From Chrysochromulina tobinii (Eukaryota > Haptophyta > Prymnesiales > Chrysochromulinaceae): a stretch of DNA of 11,682 bases. Positions 1-8,400 of the stretch are shown piece by piece; the stretch's first letter is position 1; the number at the start of each line of letters is the position of its first letter. The notes beneath the pieces are model-generated. The model searched no databases. It saw nothing but the letters and a program-made list of their open reading frames with translations, and was not told the DNA's origin. The translations under genes and the position numbers were made by a program. The stretch covers positions 1 through 11,682 of the forward strand of contig JWZX01002670.1 in the NCBI GenBank assembly GCA_001275005.1, in the 5' to 3' direction.

Positions 1-4
1 GCGC

Positions 5-124
5 CCGGCCCCAGTCACATCAGTCGCGCGAGACGCGACGTGACTTCTCCCTGCGCGCCACGCGCACATGCTCGCCTTGGTGCTGAGCGTGGGCCCACCG
101 GGCATGATCCCGGCGCCCTCTCAG
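5..124 (+). repeat. 120-bp direct repeat, copy 1
   Basis: This segment aligns without gaps to 592-711 (constant offset 587) with about ten substitutions. It starts with an imperfect inverted repeat (GTCAC, GTCGCG, 5-nt loop, CGCGAC, GTGAC) and ends at CGCCCTCTCAG. It is the longest well-conserved member of the upstream repeat family. Confidence 0.85.
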
Positions 125-127
125 ATC

Positions 128-240
128 AACGTGCCTTACGCTCCGCGTGCAGTCAACTGAAGTCAAGCAACGTGCCGTACGCTCCGCGTGCGGTCAATCA
201 GCGGTCACAAACGTGCTGCACGCTCTGCGTGTGGTCAATG
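128..240 (+). repeat. 41-bp tandem repeat, three copies
   Basis: Units start at 128, 169 and 210, each beginning AACGTGC followed by ACGCTCYGCGTG and a GTCAA block. The third unit is cut short where the adjoining 39-bp array begins. There is no sign of coding use: 41 is not a multiple of three and the frames break. Confidence 0.8.
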
Positions 241-388
241 TGCGTGTCCTCCCCGAGGCTAACGTACGTTCGATCAACATGCGTGTCCTCCCCGAGGCTA
301 ACGTACGTTCGATCAACATGCGTGTCCTCCCCGAGGCTAACGTGTGCGAGCGAAGAATGCGTATCCTCTCAGGGGCTAACGTATTGGC
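241..388 (+). repeat. 39-bp tandem repeat, about four copies
   Basis: Units start at 241, 280, 319 and 358 with exact 39-nt spacing. Copies 1 and 2 are nearly identical (TGCGTGTCCTCCCCGAGGCT, then AACGTACGTTCGATCAACA); copies 3 and 4 decay progressively. Because 39 is divisible by three the array is open in several frames on both strands, which explains the spurious ORFs seen here. There are no spacers, so it is not a CRISPR. Confidence 0.85.
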
Positions 389-591
389 TGCCGCAGGCGG
401 CAACGTAAGATGCCAAGCGGATTGAGTCATGCGTATGTGCCCCGCAAAAGGGGTCCACGCCGCTGCATGTCCGTTCAAGACGTCCCCCCTCCGACCTCAA
501 GATGGCGGGGGAAGGGTTTCGCCGGGCAGCGGTGTGTATACCGCGCACGCGCTCGCCTCGAGCGTGGGCCCGCAGGACAAGATCCTTGCAT

Positions 592-711
592 CCGGCCCCA
601 GTCACATCAGTCGCGCAAGCCGCGACGTGACTTTTCCCTGCGCACCACGCGCACATGCTCGCCTTGGTGCCGAGCATGGGCCCACCGGGCATGATCCCAA
701 CGCCCTCTCAG
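592..711 (+). repeat. 120-bp direct repeat, copy 2
   Basis: Second copy of the 5-124 repeat, collinear with no indels. The inverted-repeat arms GTCGCG/CGCGAC are unchanged while the loop differs (CGAGA in copy 1, CAAGC here). The 82-bp tandem repeat starts at its right end. Confidence 0.85.
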
Positions 712-891
712 GTCTCTAGACCTACCATGCGCAACCGCGCACGCGCTCGCCTTGAGCGCGGGCCCACCGGGCACGATCCCGGCGCCCTCTCAGGTCTTTC
801 GACCTGCATTGCGCAACAGCGCTAGCGCTCGCCTCGAGCGCGGGCCCACCGGGCACGATCCCGGCGCCCTCTCAGGTCTTTCGATCTCGCA
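710..891 (+). repeat. 82-bp tandem repeat with a decaying hairpin at each unit boundary
   Basis: Units start at 710, 792 and 874 (82-nt steps). Each starts with a small inverted repeat: AGGTCTCTAGACCT at 710 (perfect), AGGTC-TTTC-GACCT at 792, and AGGTC-TTTC-GATCT at 874, where the right arm has lost one base. The rest of the unit carries the CTCGCCT...GGGCCCACCGGGCACGATCC module. Confidence 0.75.
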
Positions 892-990
892 TGTGACACT
901 TCCATGCACGTTCGCGCTCCACGCGCACATACGCTCGCCTTAGTGCCGAGCTGGGGGCCCGCAGGACTGGCTCCTTGCGCCCGGCCCCCC

Positions 991-1068
991 GGTCACTCGC
1001 GCCACCGTGAGTTGACCAGTGACATGACGTGCCGCGTCTGCGCACAGGTACGCCCGACGCGAGTGACC
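991..1068. repeat. Inverted repeat, 11-bp perfect arms
   Basis: GGTCACTCGCG at 991-1001 pairs with CGCGAGTGACC at 1058-1068 across 56 nt. The 120-bp repeats carry a related but shorter inverted repeat, so this is probably a diverged version of the same element. Confidence 0.7.
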
Positions 1069-1279
1069 CCGGCACACTCCATGCATGTCGGCGCTCCGCG
1101 CACACCAACTCGCCTTAGTGCCGAGCTCGGGTGCGCTGGGCGCCTCCCTCTTCACGCTGCCCACGCTGCCCACAGGGCAGCGGCCCACCCACCACCCTAG
1201 GGGGGTTAGGCCTCACCTTCTGACTCGCCTTCCAATGGACGCTCTTGCATCCACTTGGAGAGGGGGGTTAGCCGTTCAC

Positions 1280-1304
1280 GGCTGGCTCACCGCGGCAGCC
1301 AGCC
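1280..1304. repeat. Short hairpin, 8-bp stem and 9-nt loop
   Basis: GGCTGGCT at 1280-1287 and AGCCAGCC at 1297-1304 form a perfect 8-bp stem. No T-run follows, so there is no reason to call a terminator. It marks the right edge of the repeat-rich region. Confidence 0.5.
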
Positions 1305-1330
1305 TCGGCTGGTCTGTCGAGATAAGATGT

Positions 1331-1793
1331 TGAGACCCAACCCTCGAACACATGTTCACATGAACGACCGCAAAGGCGCCGCAACGTGAAGGCACAAGTC
1401 GGTAGTCTTGCCGATGATTGGATTTTTACAAACAATCTTAATTTCTTAACTTAATCATAGGGGTGGGAACAGGGCATCCCTTGATTCAGTAATAACCACA
1501 TGTCGCGGCCAGACACAACGCATCCCTGAAGTCAAGGGCATGAGTCAGGAGCAACTCCAGGTGAAGCTCCTCGAGGACAGCAGTGGATCGCATGGCCATG
1601 TCAGCCGGCGTGGTCAGACAAGAACGAAGATATGGAGTTGCATCGAGAAGAAGCCGCAAGTCGGCTGCCATGGCAGCCACGAGGGAAGACTTAGGTGGTG
1701 AGGAGGGCGCCCTGAAGCAATAGGCGGGGCCTTCGCCGCAGGCTCAGCATAGTTTTACGTGGCGTGAACAGATCGGCGACCCTTTTTTTTATC
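1331..1793. other. Intergenic region and 5' flank of the EF-hand gene
   Basis: This is the non-repetitive spacer before the first confident gene. It contains an AT-rich island at about 1418-1460, a weak minus-strand ORF (1486-1680, listed separately), and an 8-nt T-run at 1783-1790 just before the ATG at 1794. The spacer should hold the EF-hand gene's promoter and 5' UTR. I see no TATA box or tRNA/rRNA signature that I would defend. Confidence 0.5.
1486..1680 (-). CDS. Weak candidate terminal exon or gene fragment, hypothetical
   Basis: An open frame of about 64 residues ends at TGA (1486-1488). Its first ATG is three codons in from the GTG at 1680. The translation is Leu/Ala-rich and helix-like (for example LEELHLELLLTHALDF). 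Immediately 3' on the minus strand lies the AT-rich island, including TGTAAAAA, which could serve as a 3' UTR. It might be the last exon of a minus-strand gene or a gene remnant. No homology is recognised and chance is a real alternative; the frame is reported mainly because nothing else explains this stretch. Confidence 0.15.
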   Translation of the reverse strand: MAAMAADLRLLLDATPYLRSCLTTPADMAMRSTAVLEELHLELLLTHALDFRDALCLAATCGYY

Positions 1794-3381
1794 ATGACTG
1801 AACCCCTCCCCCCTCCAAACACACGATCGGCACGCTCACGCCGACTCTCCAACTCGTCGAAAATTGTTGAGGATGCGACATGCATTTGCGGCTGTTTCCG
1901 AACAGAAACTTTTATCGAGGCGAAGCTCGTGCTGCAGTCGAGAAGATCGCAAGTCATGCACTCCTTCCAGCTCAAGGAGGCTCGCCTCTGGTCTGGAGTC
2001 GATGGCCAGGCTGCCTTCAAGGGCTCGTCTTACGCGCTCTTTGCCAGTGCAGGCCGGGACCCATCACCGCCAGCCCAGCTTCAGGGCATTATGAAGACGA
2101 GAGTCACGCCCATGAGCGGGATCCGGTCCAATCCGCGGCTGCTCCTCGCACATCCTGAGGAAGCGCCCAACAAGCAGCCGGCTCTCCGGACCAATACGGC
2201 GAAAGCCGCCCCGACCAAGCGACCACCGAGCAGCTTCCTCATCAACTATGACCCTGCGCTCCTCGATCGGCCGCGCACGTCGCCGTCTTGGGACCTCGAA
2301 GCCTTTGCGCACCATCGCTCTGAGCGGCTCGGCGATCAACGCGTGGCCACGTCGCCGGGCTCCATGCGCCCACCCCAGCTCGTGCGGCCTCTAACTCGTG
2401 GCCCGCCACCCCAGCATCACGAGCAAGGGTTCGGCTCCTCTGCGACACGAATGGATCTGCATCCGGAGCTCGCAGAGAGATCCATCGCCTCATCCCGCCA
2501 GGGCATGCGTCCGAGCAGCCTGAGCAGCCGGTTTGGCGCCGCGCCTGCCGTGTTGTCCATGCAGCAAGCCCAGCGGCCGCTCCTCCTACCGCTTCCGGCT
2601 GGCCAGCCACAATCTTCTCACCATCTGCCAGATCGCCATCTCCAGCACCAGCAGGATCGGCATCTCCATCAGCCAAATCGCCTTCTCCATCAGCCAGATC
2701 GCCATCTCCAGCAGTCCACGGGCGCGACGAATCTCGATAGCCTCATGGACGATCCCCACTACGAGGAGGAGCAGCTCGCGGCCGTGTTCGCGCGCCCTTG
2801 GAAGCTGGGCGACGGCACGCTCTACGAGCCGACCCCCGAGGCCCTGCAGCTCCAAACGGCGGTGCTCGACCGTCATCACCTCAACCGTCACCATGATCGT
2901 GACGTGCGCTTGAAGCTACCGCCCCAGTCGTCAGAGGCAGCCGCTCCCGACTCGGCCGAGACCGGCGGTTTCGGAAACTTCTACTTCTCCTCCGTCGGCG
3001 ACCGAGGCCTACATGACGAAACCCGAGCTCGCGGTGCGAGATCCGACCGAGGGACGCGCGGCGCGGCCTCCATGGAGCGAAACCACAGCGCTCACCACGG
3101 CGCTCACCACGGCGCTCAGCACGGCGCGGCCTCCACGAGGCAGAACGATCACACCCGCTTGGCTCGGCGCCTTGGCGTCGCCCAGCCATATGCGAGCAGC
3201 GACTATGGCGGTGGCGGCGGATCCGCCGTCGTGGCCAACGCGCTGATCGACCTGAGCGGCTATCGGCCACCTGCACCTGTTGTTGCAACGGCCGCCCCCG
3301 CCGAGCCTTGGGGCTCGCCCCCTCGGTCGCCCCCAGCTAGCCACGGAACCGCCAGTGGCTGCGGAACTGACGGCGGAACCG

Positions 3382-3413
<32 letters not shown>

Positions 3414-4999
3414 ACACCGACTCGATGGCCCTCGAGTCGTAAAAAGTTCGCACGCATGCTCGATGCCGCCGCGCCGCCGTTGCCGCTGGCCGCACCAACG
3501 GCTCCCGTGAGCGGTGACGCGCTGCGCGAGGCCCTGTACGGCATGCTGGAGGACGGGCGGATGGAGACACTGTTCCGGCATGCGGATGTGGATGGCTCGG
3601 GAGCGCTCGAGCATGTGAGATGGCCGAGATTAGGCCGAGATTAGGCCGAGATGGTCGAGATGACCGAGATTGCTCCCTCATTGAGTGGCGCCTGATTGCC
3701 TCTGATTGAGTGGCTATGAGTGGCGCCTGATTGCCGCTGATGGCACTTGGATGCCCTCACTGATTGCCGCTGATGGCTCTTAGATGCCCTCGGATATGCG
3801 TCGGATACCCTCGGGCAGGCAGAGTTCGTGCGCGCGGTGCTCGGGTTCGTACCGCGTGCTGATCAAGCTGACGTGTCCAAACTCTTTACCGAGCTCGACC
3901 GTGACGAAACCGGTGGTCTCGCGTACTCCGAGCTGCGCCAAGGGCTGCGCACGATGATGCTACGGAGGTCGATTGCCGGACGACTCGCGGTCACCCAAGC
4001 CGCTGGCGCTGCCACATGTAGCGGCGGCGGCGGCGACGACGGCGACGGCGGTGGCGGCGGCGGCACGGCGGACGATGGCATTCCATCTTCCAAGAAGCGC
4101 GAGATGATGGCCCTCTACACCTCCTTCCAGGCGCAACTGCAAGCTTCGACACCCGCTATGGCCATTTTAACCAACTCCCCCCCCAAGACTGCCGCGTACG
4201 TCGCGCCGCGCGTCGAGAGTTTTGGCGAGTTTGTGAGGCTGTACTATCCGAAGGCGACCAAGGACGAGGTGCTACAATGGCCTCTGATGGTGATTGATGG
4301 TCTCTTATGGCCTCTGAGGGCCACGGATGTAACGGATGGCCTATCAGAGGTCTCTGATGGCCTCTGATGGCCTCTAGTGCCCTCTGCTTGCCTCCGATGG
4401 CCTCTGACGGCCTCTGACGGCCTCCGATGGCCTCCGATGGCCTTTGCTTGCCTCCCCAGGTACGCGAGCTCGTCGAGCTGGCGCGCATGCAAGCGCTCAC
4501 TCCGGCGCTCCCCTCCTCCTCCTCCTCCTCTTCACAGGTACGCCAGCTCGTCGACTACACCCAGAGCGTACTGGAAGCCAAAGTGGCCGCTTACGACAAG
4601 CGGCAGCAGAGTGCTGACCTCGCGATCATCAGCAACCTCGACCGCGACGGCAACGGGTTCATCGACCTGTCGGAGTTTCTGGGGCTGAGCAAGTACACTA
4701 GCATCTCCGAGGTATGCGCAGCGCGGCAGGGCCGGGATCGTATTCTCCGACGTGGCCTTTGTGATCGATCGCCTCTGATCGGTCGCCTCTGACTGATCGC
4801 CTCTGATCGCCGTTGCCACATGCATCAGGTCAATCTCAAGCAGCGCTTTCGTTCCAAGGACATATCCAACTCAGGCAAACTGAGTATCGAGCAGATGTAC
4901 GAGGTTCTGCACGATCTTCGCGCCGAAGAGCGTGCGAAGGCGAAGCTGAGGGCCGAGCAGATTAGCGGGAGGGGTCGCTTGCCTGCCCGACGAAGCTGA
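1794..4999 (+). CDS. EF-hand calcium-binding protein with long disordered N-terminus (spliced, four exons)
   Basis: Proposed join: 1794-3614, 3819-4268, 4538-4711, 4829-4999, giving 871 aa; all introns are GT-AG and phase 0. The open frame extends back to 1764, but that codon is GTG; 1794 is the first in-frame ATG. ATGs at 1956 and 2091 are alternatives. Residues 1 to about 570 are low-complexity, rich in Pro, His, Gln and Ser, with an 11-Gly run. Four EF-hands follow. Loop 1 (598-609, DVDGSGALEHAE) is split by intron 1 and is complete only when joined, which fixes that junction. Loop 2 is DRDETGGLAYSE (634-645). Loop 3 is DRDGNGFIDLSE (792-803). Loop 4 is DISNSGKLSIEQ (826-837), with Gln instead of Glu at position 12, so weak or non-binding. 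Between loops 2 and 3 is FVRLYYPKATKDE. The role is probably calcium sensing; the partner is unknown. Using the upstream acceptor at 4459 would add 26 residues in frame. Confidence 0.8.
2631..2716 (+). repeat. Coding minisatellite, 21-24-bp units
   Basis: Units begin at 2631, 2655, 2676 and 2697 and encode DRHLQHQQ, DRHLHQP, NRLLHQP and DRHLQQ. Unit lengths are all multiples of three, so expansion or contraction keeps the EF-hand gene's frame. It lies in the disordered N-terminal region. Confidence 0.8.
3090..3125 (+). repeat. 12-bp coding tandem repeat
   Basis: Three copies of GCTCACCACGGC (the third is GCTCAGCACGGC) encode AHHGAHHGAQHG in the disordered N-terminal part of the EF-hand protein. 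Confidence 0.8.
3381..3413 (+). repeat. Polyglycine (GGN) run, 11 codons
   Basis: GGY/GGC codons encode eleven glycines between the disordered region and the first EF-hand. A similar GGC/GAC run lies in exon 2 at about 4021-4070. Both probably vary in length between strains. Confidence 0.7.
3615..3818 (+). other. Intron 1 of the EF-hand gene (204 nt)
   Basis: Donor CAT|GTGAGA; acceptor GGGCAG|GCA. The acceptor is placed four bases before a second AG because only this choice gives a 12-residue EF-hand loop ending in Glu. The intron is built of repeats: GAGATTAGGCC at its 5' end, then two copies of a GATTGCCGCTGATGGC block, with GATTGCCTCTGATTG in between. Confidence 0.8.
4269..4537 (+). other. 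Intron 2 of the EF-hand gene (191 or 269 nt, two in-frame acceptors)
   Basis: Donor GAG|GTGCTA. The body up to about 4445 is a degenerate 10-bp tandem repeat, GGCCTCTGAT. Two acceptors are possible: CCCCAG|GTACGC at 4459 and TCACAG|GTACGC at 4537. They are 78 nt apart and both in phase, and each is followed by a nearly identical 18-bp exon start. I favour 4537, because the extra 26 residues would otherwise interrupt the region between KATKDE and VRQLVDYTQ with a Ser run translated from a typical pyrimidine tract. Confidence 0.7.
4460..4537 (+). mobile_element. Candidate introner copy A (78 nt)
   Basis: The unit starts GTACGCGAGCTCGTCGA and ends in a pyrimidine tract plus CACAG. The sequence after it starts GTACGCCAGCTCGTCGA. 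Counting the preceding CAG, the flanking direct repeat is about 20 bp with one mismatch. Inside is the core GCATGCAAGCGCTCAC at 4485-4500, which differs in one base from the cores in the two downstream genes. CTCAC in the core fits a branch-point consensus, and the pyrimidine tract plus CAG supplies a 3' splice site. The element sits exactly at the 3' end of an existing intron, so it adds or replaces an acceptor rather than creating a separate intron. Confidence 0.55.
4712..4828 (+). other. Intron 3 of the EF-hand gene (117 nt)
   Basis: Donor GAG|GTATGC; acceptor ATCAG|GTC. The distal half is a tandem of GATCGCCTCTGATCG-like units, related to the repeats filling introns 1 and 2. Splicing joins SISE to VNLKQRFRSKD and leads into the fourth EF-hand. 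Confidence 0.75.
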
Positions 5000-5471
5000 T
5001 GTAGCCTGTCTTAGACCGGGAATCAAACGTCAACGTCGAAACAGAGAGGAGCCAGAGGGTGGGCAGCGCGTCTAAGCGCGTCTTGCACCGTTTATACGTG
5101 TCTCGTCTGGATGTCCGCGCAATCGCGGCTTCGACTTGTTTGCATGCGGCATGATTGATACGGCAAAATGGCTAATGGGCCATTGCAATTTGCATGTAAG
5201 ATGTATTCGTCAACGTCATCATGATTGTCATCTCCATCATGTACGCAGATGAGATCTCACTCCACACTCTCTCGCGTCAACACAATAGTCAATACACATG
5301 TACACACTCGCGACTTGGCAGGCTCCACACACCACAGTATGGTTTTCCATAGGTTTTCCGCATCCCCGCCAGAGTCCGGTATGCGATTCGGCTGTGCAAA
5401 TATGTGCAAAGCCGTACTCCACAGTCACTCCGGTTATATTCGTGCCATACACGGATGGCGATGGCGTACAG
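5000..5471. other. Convergent intergenic region
   Basis: This stretch separates the stops of the plus-strand EF-hand gene (4999) and the minus-strand Sfi1-like gene (5472) and must hold both 3' UTRs. It is less GC-rich than the genes, particularly about 5145-5245. Open frames in it are short and overlap the Sfi1-like gene on the opposite strand. I see no RNA gene and no confident polyadenylation signal. Confidence 0.5.
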
Positions 5472-8400
5472 TTATGGCGACGGCGGCGGCGTTGGCAGCC
5501 GAGAGCCAGTAGGCAAGATATTGTCCTCATCCGAGGAAACAAGAACGGTCGGCTCCTCAGTCTGGACTGCCTCGAGCGCCGCGGGCGGCACATGGCTGAG
5601 TACCTTCCGACGCAGCCCCCCCACGAGCTGAGCCTGGACTGCCTTGAGCGCCGCGGGGGGCACATGGCCGAGTACCTTGCGACGCAGCTCACGAGCAGAG
5701 CGCACCTCATACCGCCAGAGCGATACCCAAATCGCCAGGCCACGGCGAAGGAAACAGAGCCATGCACAACGCCCAGCAATCACATGCAATCGAGACACTT
5801 CGACATTCTCGCTCCAGGTGTTGATCGCCTTGCGCATGCCATCGCCGCGGAACGCCGACGCAGCTGAGAGCAGCTTCTGCTGGTTACGCTGGCGAGCCTC
5901 CGACATCGCGACCCACGTGTTCATCGCCGCTCGCAAGCTCTGAAGCGACATGCTCTTGATCGCTCGGCGCGCCGTCTGCTCGACGCGCACTCGGCGCTTC
6001 CGTACGAGCGCCGCGTGAGCGTGCCACGTACGCAGACCCCACAGCTGCTCACTGTTGGTCAGCGATGCCACGGCGACGACCATCGATCGTCGCTGCATCA
6101 TCACACCCGCCCAGGTATTCAAGGCGCGGCGCATCGCACGACCCTCAGGCTTCAATGAGCTCAGAGCGCCGGCCAGCACGCGCGACGCCTCGGCGTGCTC
6201 CTCAGCATACGACATCCACGTGTTCAGGCTCACGCGCAAGCTTGACTGTATCATCGACGCCACCGCGCGCCGCATGGCCGCTTCACGCTCGCCGTCGCTG
6301 CACGCATGCTCGTGCCACGTGCTGAACGCGACACGCTCCTCGCGCAGACGCATCGCAGCAGCGGCGCGGGACAAGGCCCACATCGTGTGCCCATACTCGC
6401 TCCAACTGTTGATCGCCTTGCGCATGCTGCGCTTCGCCGGAGACAGCGTGCTCATGTATGCTCGCAGCTGCTTCTTCTTCTTCAGTGTTCCGTGCATGGC
6501 GAACACCCACGACGCAAAGCCGGCGCGCTGAAGACGATGCGTCAAGCAGTAGACGGCCGACGCCATCACCTGCCGATCATGCAGCAAGCCCAGCCAGCCG
6601 TTCCACGCCTTGCGCATGCTGTCGCCGCGGAACGCCGACGCAGCTGAGAGCAACTTCTGCTGGTTACGCTGGCGAGCCTCCGACATCGCGACCCACGTGT
6701 TCATCGCCGCTCGCAAGCTCTGAAGCGACATGCTCTTGATCGCTCGGCGCGCCGTCTGCTCGACGCGCACTCGCCGCTTCCGTACGAGCGCCGCGTGAGC
6801 GTGCCACACACGCAGACCCGACAGCTGCTCACTGCGAAAGGCGACGGCCAACAAGCTTCGCATTACCTGTGGGGAGAGGGTATAGTGGTGAGCACTTGCA
6901 TGCAGTGAAACGGCCAACAAGCTTCGCAGTACCTTGGTTTGTAGCACCAGCTGCGAAGCGGCTGCGGTCCATTGAATGTATGCTTGGCGGATCTTGACTG
7001 TTTGGAAGCTGCGCACCGCGCCCGCAAGCAGCGCATTCACTCTGGCACCTGCACGTGAAGAGTCTGCCCAAGTCGCCGACGCGTGGCATAGCAGAGGCGT
7101 TCGGAACGCGTGCGCAGCCCGCTTGAAGAGCTGTCTCTCGAGCACCAGCTCACGCCACTTGTGCCACGCCCTTCGGCAGTGATTTCCCATCCATGCTTGG
7201 CAGGCGTCGAGCACGAGCTGATGATTGGCTTTTACGCCATCGACCACTACCTGCCAGGTCTTGAAGCCACGTGCCTGGTCTTGATTCGCCAAGATGGAGA
7301 GGACACGCACCGTCGACATCTGTCTGCGCGTCTCCATCGCCCTGGTAGCCACCATGTGTTGGCACCAAGCGCCGTGTTGGTACCAAGCGCCTTGCCATGT
7401 GGCAAAGCCCATCGCAAGCTGGCGTTGGAGTATGAATCGCATCGACCAAGTCAGAAGCCGGACGCGTTCACGGCGTGCTGTGACCATCTCCAACCATGTC
7501 CGCCAGCCTCGCGCCAGCCCAACGTTCATGAGTCGCCGCACGACGGGTACGAGGAGCCCGCGAACATTGGCGGCGCCCTTGGCGACGCACAACCAGCTGT
7601 TCATGGCACGGCGCACGCTCAAGCTGCGAACACCCACGGTGCACAACCAGCTGCACGCGATCCGGAGGAGATCCCGCTGGGTCTTGGTACTGTGTGCTGC
7701 CTCGCGCCACCAGAGAAAGCTTCTCCGGATGAGCAAGGCGAGGGAGAGAGAGACGTCCACGAAAGGAAATGAGGACTCTGAGTCGGTGTCGAACATGTCC
7801 TCGAACACGGCCTCAAAGCCCAGCCTTCTCGGCGAGTCCAGGGGCTCGATACTACGAGTCCTGGCCGCCTTCTCCGTAGCCGGTAACTCGATGACAGCGA
7901 GCTCCACGCTGTGTTCGTCTGTATCGGGGGAGAGCTGGGAGACCTTCACCTTTTGCTGGGAGACCTTCACCTTGGCATCCAAAAAGCCATCGTGCTGAAG
8001 CGGCACCACGGGGGGCGCTTTGATCCAGCCCCGTGCTCTCCCGATCACATAGCCCAGGATGAGGGTAAGCAGGCAGGGGATCATCGAGGGTAAGCAGGCT
8101 TGGACTGCGTCTAGTTGCCAAGCGACCGACGTCAGCCCGTCCACGGAGCACTCTGCCTGCGGAGTCAAAGGTGGGGCTCCGAGTAAGGTAGCAGTCGCAT
8201 CCGTCTGCCGAGACGTGTGGATCTTCTGGAGCGCCTTCACCGCTGGTGGGCCGATCAGGGTGAGCACGCTTGTGAGGACAAACCATGCGACCCGCCAAGG
8301 CATCGGAGCGGCATGTGGGAACTGGTTTGCGAGAACGTGCGCAGCAGCGGTTGAGGCTCGATTGCGCAGTAGGGTTCGAGAGAGGTGTGTGACTGCTGCG

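Larger units (their letters stand above)
1..1140. repeat. Dispersed GC-rich repeat domain (about seven diverged copies of one module)
   Basis: This stretch is built from diverged copies of one module. Its recognisable core is CTCGCCTY, then GAGC, then GGGCCCACCGGGCAYGATCC or a variant with GCAGGA. Copies begin near 69, 550, 657, 744, 827, 930 and 1108. Several are preceded by CACGCGCACA and followed by CGGCGCCCTCTCAG. Open frames here are short, exist on both strands and simply follow repeat periods that are multiples of three, so I see no gene. It looks like intergenic satellite-type DNA upstream of the first gene. A transcribed non-coding function cannot be excluded from sequence alone. Confidence 0.75.

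Noticed and set aside
241-388. CRISPR-like array
   Set aside because: The 39-bp units are directly adjacent with no unique spacers, and the host is eukaryotic.
40-425. Open frames on both strands over the 39-bp and 41-bp arrays
   Set aside because: The frames are open only because the 39-bp unit is a multiple of three. The peptides are repeat translations with no upstream gene context.
1199-1275. GGGGGGTTAG motifs as interstitial telomere sequence
   Set aside because: Only two isolated occurrences, with no TTAGGG-type tandem array.
2242-3614. Minus-strand open frames opposite EF-hand exon 1
   Set aside because: The plus-strand frame is continuous, leads into an EF-hand and splices correctly; the minus frames are Arg/Gly-rich shadows.
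7110-7998. Long plus-strand open frames opposite the Sfi1-like gene
   Set aside because: They are antisense shadows of a GC-rich gene. The minus strand shows the regular Trp-repeat pattern.
7938-8100. Repeats AGACCTTCACCTT and GAGGGTAAGCAGGC, the latter resembling splice donors
   Set aside because: The GGTAAG motifs are on the plus strand while the gene is on the minus strand. They encode short peptide repeats such as KVKVSQ.
8365-8380. GGTTCGAG as a tRNA T-arm
   Set aside because: No matching A-box, anticodon arm or acceptor stem around it, and it lies within a coding region.
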